NCBI RefSeq assembly: GCF_004367745.1
Contig: NZ_CP037993.1
Location: 5,332,001 to 5,396,000 of the forward strand
Direction of reading: 5' to 3'
Source of the DNA: Herbaspirillum huttiense
GTDB taxonomy: Bacteria; Pseudomonadota; Gammaproteobacteria; Burkholderiales; Burkholderiaceae_D
DNA length: 64,000 nucleotides
Shown: in pieces, positions 55,390 through 63,600 of the stretch
Layout of the letters: every line of letters starts with the position of its first letter
Position numbering within the stretch: the stretch's first letter is position 1
Notes under the pieces: generated by a model
Databases searched by the model: none
Told to the model about the DNA's origin: nothing
Seen by the model: only the letters and a program-made list of their open reading frames with translations
Position numbers and translations under genes: made by a program

Positions 55390-56478
55390 ATGTCTGCTCT
55401 CTTTACTCCCTTCAAGCTGAAGGACCTGAACCTGCGCAACCGCATTGCCGTCCCGCCCATGTGCCAGTACATGGCGGTGGACGGCAAGGCCAACGAATGG
55501 CACCTGTCGCACTACGCCAGCATCGCCCGAGGCGGTGCCGGCCTGGTGATCGTGGAAGCCACTGCCGTGGCCCCGGAAGGCCGCATCACGCCGGGCTGCA
55601 CCGGCATCTGGTCGGACGAGCTGGCGCAAGCCTTCGTGCCGGTGGTGCAAGCCATCAAGGCCGCCGGTGCCGTGCCCGGCATCCAGATCGGCCACGCCGG
55701 CCGCAAGGCCAGCGCCAATCGTCCCTGGGAAGGCGACGACCACATGGCCGCCGACGACGCGCGCGGCTGGGACACCATCGCCCCGTCCGCGATTGCTTTT
55801 GGCAAGGGCTTGCCCAAGGTCCCCAAGGCCATGAGCCTGGACGACATCGCCCGCGTGCGCCAGAACTTCGTCGATGCCGCCATCCGCGCGCGTGATGCCG
55901 GCTTCGAATGGCTGGAGCTGCACTTCGCCCACGGCTACCTGGGCCAGAGCTTCTTCTCGGCGCATTCCAACCAGCGTGATGACATCTACGGTGGCAGCGT
56001 GGAAAACCGCGCCCGCTTCCTGCTGGAAACCCTGCGTGCCGTGCGTGAAGTGTGGCCGGAACACCTGGCCCTGACGGTACGCTTCGGCGTGCTGGAATAC
56101 GATGGCCGCGACGAGCAGACGCTGGTCGACTCCATCGGCGTGGTGCGCCAGTTCAAGGAGATCGGCATGGACATGATCAGCGTGACCATCGGTTTCACCA
56201 TTCCTGAAGTGCAGATCCCCTGGGGCCCGGCCTTCCTCGGTCCGATCGCCAAGCGCGTGCGCGAAGAAGCTGGCGTGCCGGTGTCTTCGGCCTGGGGCTT
56301 CGGCACGCCGGAACTGGCCGAGCGCGCCGTCAAGGAGGGCCAGCTCGACCTGGTGATGGTCGGTCGTTCGCACCTGGTCAACCCGCACTGGACTTATCAG
56401 GCCGCCAAGGAACTGGGCGTGGAGCGCCCTTCCTGGACGCTGCCGGCACCTTACGCGCACTGGCTGGAACGTTATTGA
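55390..56478 (+). CDS. xenA: Old-yellow-enzyme family NADPH oxidoreductase XenA
   Basis: This 362-residue FMN enzyme of the thermophilic-like old yellow enzyme class reduces activated alkenes and nitro compounds (nitroesters, TNT, enones). It closely resembles Pseudomonas XenA over its whole length, including the redox-tuning Cys25 in PPMCQYM, the flavin loop IQIGHAGRKASANRPWEG, the substrate pair HFAHGYLGQSFFS and the C-terminal WTLPAPYAHWLERY. The gene is monocistronic, divergent from an ArsR regulator, and ends before a strong terminator. The physiological role is probably electrophile detoxification. Confidence 0.93.
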   Translation: MSALFTPFKLKDLNLRNRIAVPPMCQYMAVDGKANEWHLSHYASIARGGAGLVIVEATAVAPEGRITPGCTGIWSDELAQAFVPVVQAIKAAGAVPGIQIGHAGRKASANRPWEGDDHMAADDARGWDTIAPSAIAFGKGLPKVPKAMSLDDIARVRQNFVDAAIRARDAGFEWLELHFAHGYLGQSFFSAHSNQRDDIYGGSVENRARFLLETLRAVREVWPEHLALTVRFGVLEYDGRDEQTLVDSIGVVRQFKEIGMDMISVTIGFTIPEVQIPWGPAFLGPIAKRVREEAGVPVSSAWGFGTPELAERAVKEGQLDLVMVGRSHLVNPHWTYQAAKELGVERPSWTLPAPYAHWLERY

Positions 56479-56552
56479 TGCACTGATGCAGCATCGTGCT
56501 GCGGGGCTTGCTGCCTTGGCAGCATGACAGGATGACAGCATTGCCGGTCTGC

Positions 56553-56590
56553 AAGCCGCTCAGGGATTCCCTGAGCGGCTTGTTTGTTTT
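56553..56590 (+). terminator. Terminator of xenA
   Basis: Perfect 13-base arms AAGCCGCTCAGGG and CCCTGAGCGGCTT (56553-56565, 56569-56581) are followed by TGTTTGTTTT. Confidence 0.9.
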
Positions 56591-56658
56591 CTAGGGAAAA
56601 TCACTAGAGCCAGGCAAGGTGCTTTCTCCTAAGATGAAGTCGTCTTGAGGAGATCATC

Positions 56659-56811
56659 ATGTTCACCACCTTCCTGCTGACTGCCGTTCTCTCTACGCTG
56701 GTGACCGTTGCGTTGTCGGCAACGGGCATCTACCTGTTGGCCGAAGCGCGCTGGCGGCATCATCCGCTGGCCAGCCGTGCCAGCCTGCCGCCCCATCGGC
56801 TGCCGTATTGA
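56659..56811 (+). CDS. Small membrane protein, 50 residues
   Basis: An ATG-to-TGA frame with a good GAGGAG ribosome site eight bases upstream encodes a peptide with one N-terminal transmembrane helix (FLLTAVLSTLVTVALSATGIYL) and a basic tail rich in Arg, His and Pro ending HRLPY. I do not recognise the family. A hairpin terminator lies about 70 bases downstream. The clean signals make it likely to be real. Confidence 0.6.
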   Translation: MFTTFLLTAVLSTLVTVALSATGIYLLAEARWRHHPLASRASLPPHRLPY

Positions 56812-56882
56812 GCGAGCGGGACGGCACCGTGTCCGGTGCCGCCTGGTGTGTGTCTGCCTGAATCGCGATGAAATGATGTTGG

Positions 56883-56915
56883 CCCCCTGGTCGTCGGACC
56901 CGGGGGATTTTTTTT
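56883..56915. terminator. Terminator between the small membrane protein and immunity genes
   Basis: Arms CCCCC and GGGGG (56883-56887, 56902-56906) with an inner GGTC/GACC stem are followed by eight T residues on the plus strand. It ends ten bases from the 3' end of the convergent immunity gene. Confidence 0.8.
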
Positions 56916-56924
56916 GCGTGAGGG

Positions 56925-57653
56925 TTACAGGGCAGCGTAGCGCGGCAACAGGTCCTGGTCAGCCAGGCGGATTTCGATGGCGTTGGCGGCCTGGATGTGA
57001 TCGGGGTTTTCATCGTCAAACGCATCGCCCGCCACCGAGACGATGATCGTGCCGCGTTGCTGTCCGTCCTCGTTCAATACCGGCAGCAGCTCGGCGGCCT
57101 CGGGGACTTGGGCGCGCGTGATCCTGCCTGGCAGATACAGCAGCCATCCGGCGCCGGGGCGATCGGAGAAGACCTTGTGGCGCATCCCATAACTGCCTGG
57201 GTCGACGGCGATGAAGGGGGGCTGCCATTGCAGTGAGAGTCCGGTCAGAACTTCGATCAGATTGGCCTTCCGACAAAGCGCAGGAACCGCTTGCGCCTGC
57301 AAGAGGAAGGTCGAATTGCCAGGATCGTCGGCCAGCGTCAAGCCAAGAAGGATCGCCGCACCACCCTCCTCCTCGTAGCCGTTCCATGTCCCCAAGTAGC
57401 GGAAATGGTCGGCAGGTTCCTGCCGTTCATTCTCTGCGACGATGGCCAGTGCGGCGCGCGTGGGGCCCTCTCTTTCAAATGCCTGGATACGACGAGCGTC
57501 TTCTGGCGTATCAGCAGGCGGGCACCAATCTTCCAGCGGCATGCCGATGGGTTCGAGCAGAAGTGCAACTTTCCACAGCATGGAAAAATGTTCCGAGCTG
57601 TCCGGCAGCGTATCCAGTGCTGAAACAAAAGCAAATTTGATATCGAGATTCAT
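56925..57653 (-). CDS. Imm52-family immunity protein (TsiT-like)
   Basis: This cytoplasmic protein of 242 residues resembles the Imm52 family, which neutralises Tox-REase-5 nucleases. Features include N-terminal KFAFVSALDTLPDSSEHFSM, a WCPPADTPEDARRI segment and the acidic surface expected of a nuclease inhibitor (EGGAAILLG, ADDPGNSTF). It has no signal peptide, which suits a target in the cytoplasm. The ATG is two bases after the toxin stop, so both are made together. The assignment rests on family look and on its invariant place next to the toxin. Confidence 0.8.
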   Translation of the reverse strand: MNLDIKFAFVSALDTLPDSSEHFSMLWKVALLLEPIGMPLEDWCPPADTPEDARRIQAFEREGPTRAALAIVAENERQEPADHFRYLGTWNGYEEEGGAAILLGLTLADDPGNSTFLLQAQAVPALCRKANLIEVLTGLSLQWQPPFIAVDPGSYGMRHKVFSDRPGAGWLLYLPGRITRAQVPEAAELLPVLNEDGQQRGTIIVSVAGDAFDDENPDHIQAANAIEIRLADQDLLPRYAAL

Positions 57654-57655
57654 GG

Positions 57656-58240
57656 TCAGGGCAAGTGGACAATGTGGATGGGAAATCGGTTAAGGATGAA
57701 TACCTCTCTTAGGTGACGAAAGACTGGCTCGTCTTGCACATACCAGTGCAAACGAGCCGGCGGCGACTTCAAGACGGTGCCACTCTGCGCCTTGGCCTGT
57801 CTGAGCAGGTTCTGGTATCCCTTGTTGACGTAAAAAGACTTTGGCCGGCTGGTCTTCTGGTCAAAGAACTGGGCATACCGCGCCTTGGCCTCTTGCAGCA
57901 GACACGGAGCCGGCTGGAATCCATCGAAATCAATGTCATCGAAGGCCCACTCGGTATAGGGTGCAAACCCGGTCACGCGCGCCTGATAGGCCCTTGCCTC
58001 TTCAGACATGTGCCAGTTGCGCGGTACCAGGCTCCCCGCTGCGGGCGGACAGCGCTTGCAGGACTGATCTTTCTTGAGTAAATCGGCCTGACTCAATGGG
58101 GAGGACTTGGCCTCTTCGGCCCTGCGCGAACTGCTGTAGATGGCCGCCCCGGTACCGGCTGCGACCGCCGACGCACCCAGCCCTATCCATCCAAGAATCT
58201 CGCTGCTGATCAGCGGTACCGCCACGACGGGAGCGATCAT
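57656..58240 (-). CDS. T6SS effector with Tox-REase-5 nuclease domain (TseT-like)
   Basis: This 194-residue toxin is predicted to cut DNA in rival cells. A hydrophobic N-terminal segment (about 4-36) resembles the membrane-type regions bound by DUF4123 chaperones. The C-terminal restriction-endonuclease-fold domain (about 60-194) has CKRCPP (C61, C64), DDIDFDGF with D106, and QEAKAR with E117 and K119, forming a D...ExK nuclease centre, then LHWYVQDEPVF. The ATG overlaps the preceding stop (ATGA). It matches P. aeruginosa TseT in domain and gene context. Confidence 0.85.
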   Translation of the reverse strand: MIAPVVAVPLISSEILGWIGLGASAVAAGTGAAIYSSSRRAEEAKSSPLSQADLLKKDQSCKRCPPAAGSLVPRNWHMSEEARAYQARVTGFAPYTEWAFDDIDFDGFQPAPCLLQEAKARYAQFFDQKTSRPKSFYVNKGYQNLLRQAKAQSGTVLKSPPARLHWYVQDEPVFRHLREVFILNRFPIHIVHLP

Positions 58241-58599
58241 GATTTGCGCTCCTCATCTTGCGGCGCGGCCAGCTTGTGCAGAACGGCGATCATGTCATCG
58301 AGCCTTTGTTCGGGCGTGGCACCCGGGCGGCGAAGGTAACGCACGGTACCCGGACGACGGAACAGGCCCGGCCAATCGGCTGACAGATACATCATGTAGA
58401 TCAGGTGGGACAACGCACCGAAGCCCAGCGACAGACCATGCTCATAGGCCTCGCGCATGCGCCGGATTACCTCGCTGCGGCCCGGCACGCGCTGCAGGTC
58501 GCCACGCTCGGAGAGGAACTGGTCGGCCACGGCAGCAATGAAGTGTTCGGTATCACGGGCACGCAAACGCGCCAGGTCGTCTTCATCGAGGCGGATCAT
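58237..58599 (-). CDS. Putative T6SS effector co-chaperone (co-TecT position)
   Basis: This 120-residue helical protein lies between the DUF4123 chaperone and the toxin, where P. aeruginosa has co-TecT1. It has an acidic N-terminus (MIRLDEDDLARL), a central helix VIRRMREAYEHGLSLGFG and LSHLIYMMYLSADWPGLF, then a charged tail. No enzymatic motif is visible. It overlaps both neighbours by four bases, so all three are translationally coupled. The role is inferred from gene order more than sequence. Confidence 0.7.
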   Translation of the reverse strand: MIRLDEDDLARLRARDTEHFIAAVADQFLSERGDLQRVPGRSEVIRRMREAYEHGLSLGFGALSHLIYMMYLSADWPGLFRRPGTVRYLRRPGATPEQRLDDMIAVLHKLAAPQDEERKS

Positions 58600-59090
58600 G
58601 TCGGCCTCCCGATATGAACCCGGCGGCCATCCAGCAACAGGTGCCATTCAAACAGGTGACCGAAGAGCGTGTGGCGCTGCGCTGCCTTCAGGTCACGCGC
58701 TGCTGCGGCCAACACACGCGGATCCCAAAAACGCAGCAGTGCAGTGCGTCCGTCGGGCAAGCCCATCTGCATGCACAAGCGCAATAGTTGCGCGAGGCCC
58801 TGCAGATCCTGCGGGCCAATGATCCAGGAAACCGCCGGAGCAATCGCTTCCAGGCGGCTGATCTGCTCCAGCAACGCAGGGGACAGCTTCTCGACCGCCA
58901 GCAGCCAGGGCCCGGCGGGCGCCAGATGGGCATCCACAGTGTCGGCAAAGAGCGCAATGACGCCGGGTCCCTCCCGTAGCGCTGCATTTGTGCAGGACTC
59001 GTAGTGCAGTCCGTCCACGAGGACGTACAGCTGCAGTGCCGGCATGGTCTTCCTGGCCTCGGCCAGTCGCTTCATGATGTCGGCCGCCAT
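58596..59090 (-). CDS. DUF4123 T6SS effector chaperone (TecT-like)
   Basis: This 164-residue protein is of the DUF4123 (Tap/TEC) adaptor family, which folds and loads T6SS effectors onto the VgrG-PAAR spike. Typical family features are LYVLVDGLHYES near residue 21, the central GPWLLAVEKLS strand, SWIIGPQDLQGLAQLLR, and the LLRFWDPRVL motif near 118. It shares one base with the end of the PAAR gene and four with the start of the co-chaperone gene. The partner effector is the nuclease two genes downstream. Confidence 0.88.
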   Translation of the reverse strand: MAADIMKRLAEARKTMPALQLYVLVDGLHYESCTNAALREGPGVIALFADTVDAHLAPAGPWLLAVEKLSPALLEQISRLEAIAPAVSWIIGPQDLQGLAQLLRLCMQMGLPDGRTALLRFWDPRVLAAAARDLKAAQRHTLFGHLFEWHLLLDGRRVHIGRPT

Positions 59091-59335
59091 CAGCTGCGCA
59101 CCAGCAGGGTGGCGCCGCAGGCGGTGCGGTCACCGTGGCGTGCCACGGCCGCGCCGAGCGAGAACATGTCGCCCGCGCCGGTAGTGATGGCGAAGGTCCC
59201 CTGGCACCGGGGACAGACCGTTTGGTCCCCCACGCGCGCCACCGGCTTGCCGTGGACCATGAAAGTGAGATCGCCGGAGATGACCGTGCCGCCGTGGCTG
59301 GTCCTGTCCCCGATGGTGATGAAGGCTTGTGGCAC
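59090..59335 (-). CDS. PAAR-domain spike-tip protein
   Basis: This 81-residue single-domain PAAR protein sharpens the T6SS spike and carries the effector. It shows the repeated PAAR pattern: FITIGDRTSHGGTVISGD, then VHGKPVARVGDQTVCPRC, then GAAVARHGDRTACGATLL. The His and Cys residues would bind the zinc at the tip. It is the first gene of the cassette on the minus strand and presumably follows the promoter in 59336-59430. It is separate from the toxin, as PAAR4 is in P. aeruginosa. Confidence 0.92.
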   Translation of the reverse strand: MPQAFITIGDRTSHGGTVISGDLTFMVHGKPVARVGDQTVCPRCQGTFAITTGAGDMFSLGAAVARHGDRTACGATLLVRS

Positions 59336-59541
59336 ACGCTCCTCCTCTGCAGTGATGACATCAGCCGCAGCGCGAAGAAGAGAATCCGAAAGAAGCCTTC
59401 AGCCGGTGCCGCAGCAAGGCCGCACATCATGCCGGGGCAAGACGCATCGGCCCGCATCGGGCACAAAAGAAGAGCGAATCCTGGAAGGATTTTTAGTAAC
59501 GCCTGATACGATTTCGAGCAGGCGCAAGCAATCAAAACAAA

Positions 59542-59637
59542 TCAGTAAAACAGCAAAGTCCACAAGGGAACGCTGGCCAGCAGCAGACAGCCAAGGAAGG
59601 CGGCAAGGAAGAGCAGTTTTTTCTTTCGGGTGGCCAT
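59542..59637 (-). CDS. Possible 31-residue membrane peptide
   Basis: A short ATG frame encodes a basic N-terminus (MATRKKK) followed by one hydrophobic helix (LLFLAAFLGCLLLASVPLW) and a two-aromatic end. The positive-inside pattern is right for a small inner-membrane protein. A weak AGG ribosome site is present. It lies between the PAAR gene promoter region and the GST gene, on the same strand as both. Confidence 0.4.
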   Translation of the reverse strand: MATRKKKLLFLAAFLGCLLLASVPLWTLLFY

Positions 59638-59702
59638 GGTGAACCTGCAGGACGGAAATGGGCGCGCATGCGCAAGGCCGCAGTGTACCGCGCCCGCCGC
59701 CA

Positions 59703-60326
59703 TCAGGCCATGCCGTTGCGGCCGTAGGCACGGAAGCCGGGCCGCTCGCTGAGGCGCTCGTAATACGCTGCCACGGCCGGCAAGGGCGCATGCTCCAAGG
59801 GCGTGCCGAACCAGCGATTGACCGACAACCCGACCGGAATATCGGCCAGCGTGAATGCAGGACCCGCCACGAAACCGCCACTGTGCTGCAACCGTTGTTC
59901 CAGCACCTGCATGAAGCGCGTCCAGCCAGCGATGGAAGCCGCCAGTTGCTGCGCATCGCCATGCTCGGGCGACTTGCGCACCAGCGCCATGAAGGCATAG
60001 CTCCAGCTGCGGTTGAGGTCGCTGGCCTGCCAGTCGATCCACTGGTCGATGCGTGCGCGCAGACGCGGTTCCTTCGGATACAGCGCACCGTCACCGTATT
60101 GCCCGGCGAGATAGCGCAGGATGCTGTTGGACTCCCACAGGACGAAGCCATCATCATCAATCACCGGCACCATCGCATTGGGATTCATGGCAACGAAGGA
60201 AGGCTCGCTGGTCGATTTGAAACCAATACCCCAGTCCTGCCGCTCGAAGGCAATGTCCAGCTCGCTGCAGGCCCACAGGACCTTGCGTACGTTGATGGAA
60301 TTGTCACGGCCGTAGATCGTCAGCAT
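59703..60326 (-). CDS. Glutathione S-transferase
   Basis: This 207-residue GST has an N-terminal thioredoxin-fold domain (residues 1-78; [18 protein letters not shown] with the likely catalytic Ser, [13 protein letters not shown] cis-Pro loop and [10 protein letters not shown] glutathione motif) and a C-terminal helical domain (about 90-205; [11 protein letters not shown]-capping box). It conjugates or reduces electrophiles in the cytosol. It diverges from an EamA exporter, with strong repeat sites in the shared promoter region. Confidence 0.92.
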   Translation of the reverse strand: MLTIYGRDNSINVRKVLWACSELDIAFERQDWGIGFKSTSEPSFVAMNPNAMVPVIDDDGFVLWESNSILRYLAGQYGDGALYPKEPRLRARIDQWIDWQASDLNRSWSYAFMALVRKSPEHGDAQQLAASIAGWTRFMQVLEQRLQHSGGFVAGPAFTLADIPVGLSVNRWFGTPLEHAPLPAVAAYYERLSERPGFRAYGRNGMA

Positions 60327-60369
60327 GCAGGCTCCCGTACAGTAAGTGTCAGGCTGGCAAGCCTAGCAG

Positions 60370-60469
60370 GTGGCCCGGTACGGTGCCATGCACAGTTCTT
60401 CCTCATTCTCCCCGGTGACTGTTGCGCTGCGGTCAAGTGGCCCGGTACAAAGCTGCCAACTGTACCGGG
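60370..60469. promoter_or_regulatory. Three CCCGGTAC sites upstream of the EamA gene
   Basis: GTGGCCCGGTAC occurs identically at 60370-60381 and 60437-60448. The second copy forms an 8-base perfect inverted repeat with GTACCGGG at 60462-60469 (13-base spacer). The set lies 60-160 bases before the EamA start and next to the GST start. It resembles sites of MocR-type regulators, but none is encoded here. Confidence 0.5.
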
Positions 60470-60530
60470 ACGGCTCGAGGAAGTGGCCGTACAATCGACC
60501 TCCCACTGGCCATACCTGCCGCCCACATCC

Positions 60531-61430
60531 ATGTCTTCCTCCAACATTGCCAAGCTGTTGCTGCTGGCTGCCATCTGGGGCACCAGCTTCATGCTCATGC
60601 GCATCGCCGCTCCGGTCTTCGGCCCCATGCTGACCACCTTCGGCCGTGCCTCGCTGGCCACGCTGTCGCTGCTGGCCTTTGCCCGCATGCGCGGGGTGCC
60701 GCTGCAGTGGCGACGCAACTGGCTGCCCTACCTGGTGATCGGCATCTTCAATACCGCCCTGCCCTTCGCGCTGTTTGCCTGGTCGGCGCTGCACATTCCC
60801 TCGGCCTACATGGCCACCATGAATTCGCTGGCACCGATCTTCACGGCCATGTTCGGTTTCCTGCTGCTGGGCGAACGGCTGAGCCTGGTGCGTACCGGGG
60901 CCTTCGTGCTGGGCCTGGTCGGCGTGGCGGTGCTGGTCGGCATCGGCCCGGCACCGGTCGATGCGCTGGTGATCGCCGGGGTGCTGGCGGCCATGGGTGC
61001 GGCGGTCAGCTATGGTTTTGCGGCCACCTTCACGCGCATGCGCGCCGGCGGCATCCCGCCCATCGCCATGGCCACCGGCAGCCAGTTCGCCGCTGCCCTG
61101 TGCCTGCTGCCGCTGGCTGCGCCGTCGATGCCGCATGCGCTGCAGGCGGGTACCCTGCCTGCGCTGTTATCTGTACTGGTGCTGGGCGTGGTCTGTACCG
61201 GTATCGCTTACGCACTGTTCTTCCAACTGATTGCATCTGAAGGGGCGACCAAGGCCATCACCGTGACCTTCCTGGTGCCGATGACGGCTTCGCTGTGGGC
61301 CTGGCTGCTGCTGGATGAACCGGTGACCGTGGGCACCGTGACCGGCATCGCCGTCGTGCTCATCGCCACCGCCACCGCCTTGCGGGCCAAACCGGCAGCA
61401 GCCGCCAAGAACAAGAAAGTGACTGCCTGA
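60531..61430 (+). CDS. EamA/DMT-family transporter
   Basis: This 299-residue inner-membrane transporter of the drug/metabolite superfamily has ten predicted helices as two EamA repeats (about 3-135 and 148-285). Family signs are LLLAAIWGTSFMLMRI at the start, a Pro in FNTALPFALFAWSALHIPSA, and TFLVPMTASLWAWLLLDEPV near the end. It probably exports amino acids or other metabolites. The ATG at 60531 is the first in a good family alignment. It has its own terminator and is divergent from the GST gene. Confidence 0.9.
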   Translation: MSSSNIAKLLLLAAIWGTSFMLMRIAAPVFGPMLTTFGRASLATLSLLAFARMRGVPLQWRRNWLPYLVIGIFNTALPFALFAWSALHIPSAYMATMNSLAPIFTAMFGFLLLGERLSLVRTGAFVLGLVGVAVLVGIGPAPVDALVIAGVLAAMGAAVSYGFAATFTRMRAGGIPPIAMATGSQFAAALCLLPLAAPSMPHALQAGTLPALLSVLVLGVVCTGIAYALFFQLIASEGATKAITVTFLVPMTASLWAWLLLDEPVTVGTVTGIAVVLIATATALRAKPAAAAKNKKVTA

Positions 61431-61448
61431 TTCGAGGCTGCCCCAAAC

Positions 61449-61484
61449 AAAAGGCGCTGCGGGAAAATCCGCAGCGCCTTTTTT
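61449..61484. terminator. Bidirectional terminator between EamA and OCD genes
   Basis: Perfect 12-base arms AAGGCGCTGCGG and CCGCAGCGCCTT (61451-61462, 61469-61480) are followed by six T residues on the plus strand and preceded by an A-run. Confidence 0.9.
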
Positions 61485-61502
61485 CATCCCGCCAGATCCG
61501 GC

Positions 61503-62423
61503 TTACCAGCCGTACTGCGCGCACGCCTTGCGATACGCCAGCCCTGCCAGCGCCACATCTTCCAGCCCGATGCCGATGGCCTTGTAGATGACGATGTCCT
61601 CGTCGCGGCGCTGATAAGGCATGCTGCCATCGACAGCCTGCGCCAGTTCCATCACCTTGTCCCACGCGAACACGCCCGGTGCGCACTGCACCAGGTCGCC
61701 GGCCTCCTGCTGCGCCTGTGGCTTCCATTCCACGAACAACGCGGCAGCACGGCCGATGGCGATGTCGTCCAGTTCGCGCACGTTGGCCTTGGAGGCACCG
61801 ACGGCGGCGACGAAAGTCCCCGGACGCAGCAGCTTGCCATCGAACAGCGGCGTGGCTGAACGGGTGACGGTGACCAGCACGTCCGCTGCGGCGGCGGCTT
61901 CATCGATGCTCACCACGCGCGCCGGAACGCCCAGGGTGCGCGTGACTTCCTCGGCCAGGGCTTCGCGGCCCGACAAGCCGGCGATCAATACTTCCTTGAA
62001 CGGCCGCACCTGCAGCAGCGCCGGAATGTGCGAACGCGCCTGCACGCCGGTGCCGATCACCGCCAGGGTGGCGGCGTCCCTGCGGGCCAGCGCATCGCAG
62101 GCCACTGCGGTTGCGGCCGCAGTGCGCAGGCCGGTCATGGCGTCACCTTCCAGCGTGCACAGCGGTGCGCCGGTCTCGCTGGAGAACAGCTGGATGACGA
62201 ACTTGAACTGGCCCTTGATGGTGGTGTAGACCTTGGCCCCGGCGATCCCCGCCGACGGAATGACCGCCCCCATCATCGACAGCATCACGCCATTGGCGGC
62301 ACTGGTGCGCACGCGCCCCTGGTGCGCGCCCTCGGCGGCGTGGGCAAAGGCCTCGCGCATGGAGGCGATGGCGTCTTCGGTGGTCAGCAGTTCGCTGACC
62401 TGCTGGTTGGTGAGAAATTTCAT
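61503..62423 (-). CDS. Ornithine cyclodeaminase/mu-crystallin family protein
   Basis: This 306-residue NAD(P)-binding protein is of the OCD/mu-crystallin family, which includes ornithine cyclodeaminase, alanine dehydrogenase and ketimine reductase. The substrate-side motif is GAKVYTTIKGQFKFVIQLFSS with the conserved Lys, followed by GDAMTGLRTAA (Arg for the carboxylate). The Rossmann motif VIGTGVQARSH lies near 122-132. The ornithine-specific Asp of true cyclodeaminase is not evident, so reduction of cyclic imino acids is equally likely. A LysR gene lies 33 bases upstream on the same strand. Confidence 0.88.
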   Translation of the reverse strand: MKFLTNQQVSELLTTEDAIASMREAFAHAAEGAHQGRVRTSAANGVMLSMMGAVIPSAGIAGAKVYTTIKGQFKFVIQLFSSETGAPLCTLEGDAMTGLRTAAATAVACDALARRDAATLAVIGTGVQARSHIPALLQVRPFKEVLIAGLSGREALAEEVTRTLGVPARVVSIDEAAAAADVLVTVTRSATPLFDGKLLRPGTFVAAVGASKANVRELDDIAIGRAAALFVEWKPQAQQEAGDLVQCAPGVFAWDKVMELAQAVDGSMPYQRRDEDIVIYKAIGIGLEDVALAGLAYRKACAQYGW

Positions 62424-62456
62424 GCGGGACCTTGGCTTCAAAAAATGCAGGAAAAA

Positions 62457-63395
62457 TTACGGCGTGCCGTGCTCGGCCTTGAGATAGTTCCAGATCCGGT
62501 CTATGTCCGGATTGGCACCATCCAGACGGCGATAGACGCGGATATCCATCTCGTCGCACCACAGCCCCTGCTCCAGCGCTTCACTGTCGTTCGGGGCGAT
62601 GGCCAGGGTCAGCTTGCCCTCGGCGATCTCGCGCGACACCGCACTGGCCGGCAGCCAGGCGATGCCGTGGCCTTCGACGGCCATGCTCTTCAAGCCTTCG
62701 GCCAGGTCGGTCTCGAAGCGGCGGAACAGGTGCACGCGGCGCGGGCTGGAATGCAGGGCCTTCTCGACGATGCGCGAGAGCGAGGAATACGGGGAATAAC
62801 TGAGGAAGGGTTGCGGATCATTGGGCGTACCCGGCAACACATACTTGGGCTGGCCACTCGGCAGCGTCTTGACATAGGGACGCAGCGGCTCCTTGCCCAG
62901 CGAAAGCACGGCATAGCGTTCGGTATCGAGGGCGATGCCCTGCTGGCGATGGTCATAGCACAGCAGCAGGTCGCAGTTGCGCTCCACCAGGGCAATGACG
63001 GCATCGTGCACGTTGCCGGCCATGACGGTGGTGGCGATGGCGCCGATGGTCTTTTCGATTTCCGACAGCAGCTTGGGGAACACCGTCAGCAAGAGCGTGT
63101 GCGGCATCGCAAAGCGTACCGAGGATTGCGCCCCTGCCAGTTGGCCGCGCAGCACCAGCCGCGCCTGCATCGACTGGTTGAGCATTTCCTTGGCGATCGG
63201 GACGAAGGATTCACCAGCCGGCGTGAGCGCGCAGGGATAGGACGAGCGATCGAACAGTTCGGCGCCCAGCCAGGTTTCCAGCGAGCGGATGCGGCGGCCG
63301 AAGGCCGGTTGCGTGACATTGCGCAGTTTGGCCGAGCGGCTGAAGTTCAGCGTATCGACGACCGAGAGGAAGTCCTCCACCCATTTGATTTCCAT
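62457..63395 (-). CDS. LysR-family regulator cotranscribed with the OCD gene
   Basis: This 312-residue LysR regulator begins MEIKWVEDFLSVVDTLNFS and has the winged helix in residues 3-62 (AKLRNVTQPAFGRRIRSLE) and a ligand domain to the end. The ATG at 63395 was chosen since the usual family start is there, although the frame is open to 63536. Only 33 bases separate it from the OCD gene, so they form one unit. The repeats at 63501-63539 lie in its promoter and may be its own binding site. Confidence 0.88.
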   Translation of the reverse strand: MEIKWVEDFLSVVDTLNFSRSAKLRNVTQPAFGRRIRSLETWLGAELFDRSSYPCALTPAGESFVPIAKEMLNQSMQARLVLRGQLAGAQSSVRFAMPHTLLLTVFPKLLSEIEKTIGAIATTVMAGNVHDAVIALVERNCDLLLCYDHRQQGIALDTERYAVLSLGKEPLRPYVKTLPSGQPKYVLPGTPNDPQPFLSYSPYSSLSRIVEKALHSSPRRVHLFRRFETDLAEGLKSMAVEGHGIAWLPASAVSREIAEGKLTLAIAPNDSEALEQGLWCDEMDIRVYRRLDGANPDIDRIWNYLKAEHGTP

Positions 63396-63500
63396 CTTCC
63401 CTACCCCGTTGGCTTGCCGCGCTGATCCGGCGGCTTGTCTTTGGTGCCGACCACGTTGTGCCTGGCGGCGACCCTCCTTTGGAACGCAGCCACTATACCG

Positions 63501-63539
63501 AAATGGCATGAGCAGCGCCCCATGCCATTTTGGCATGAG
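63501..63539. promoter_or_regulatory. AAATGGCAT inverted repeat plus TGGCATGAG direct repeat
   Basis: AAATGGCAT (63501-63509) and ATGCCATTT (63522-63530) form a perfect inverted repeat with a 12-base spacer. TGGCATGAG occurs at 63504-63512 and again at 63531-63539. The site lies about 105-145 bases upstream of the LysR start, a plausible operator for autoregulation. Confidence 0.5.
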
Positions 63540-63600
63540 GCGCAGTAAAAGCGGGTAGACAGGCGATGAATAAACGATGCGGCGCAGTGATCACACCAGC

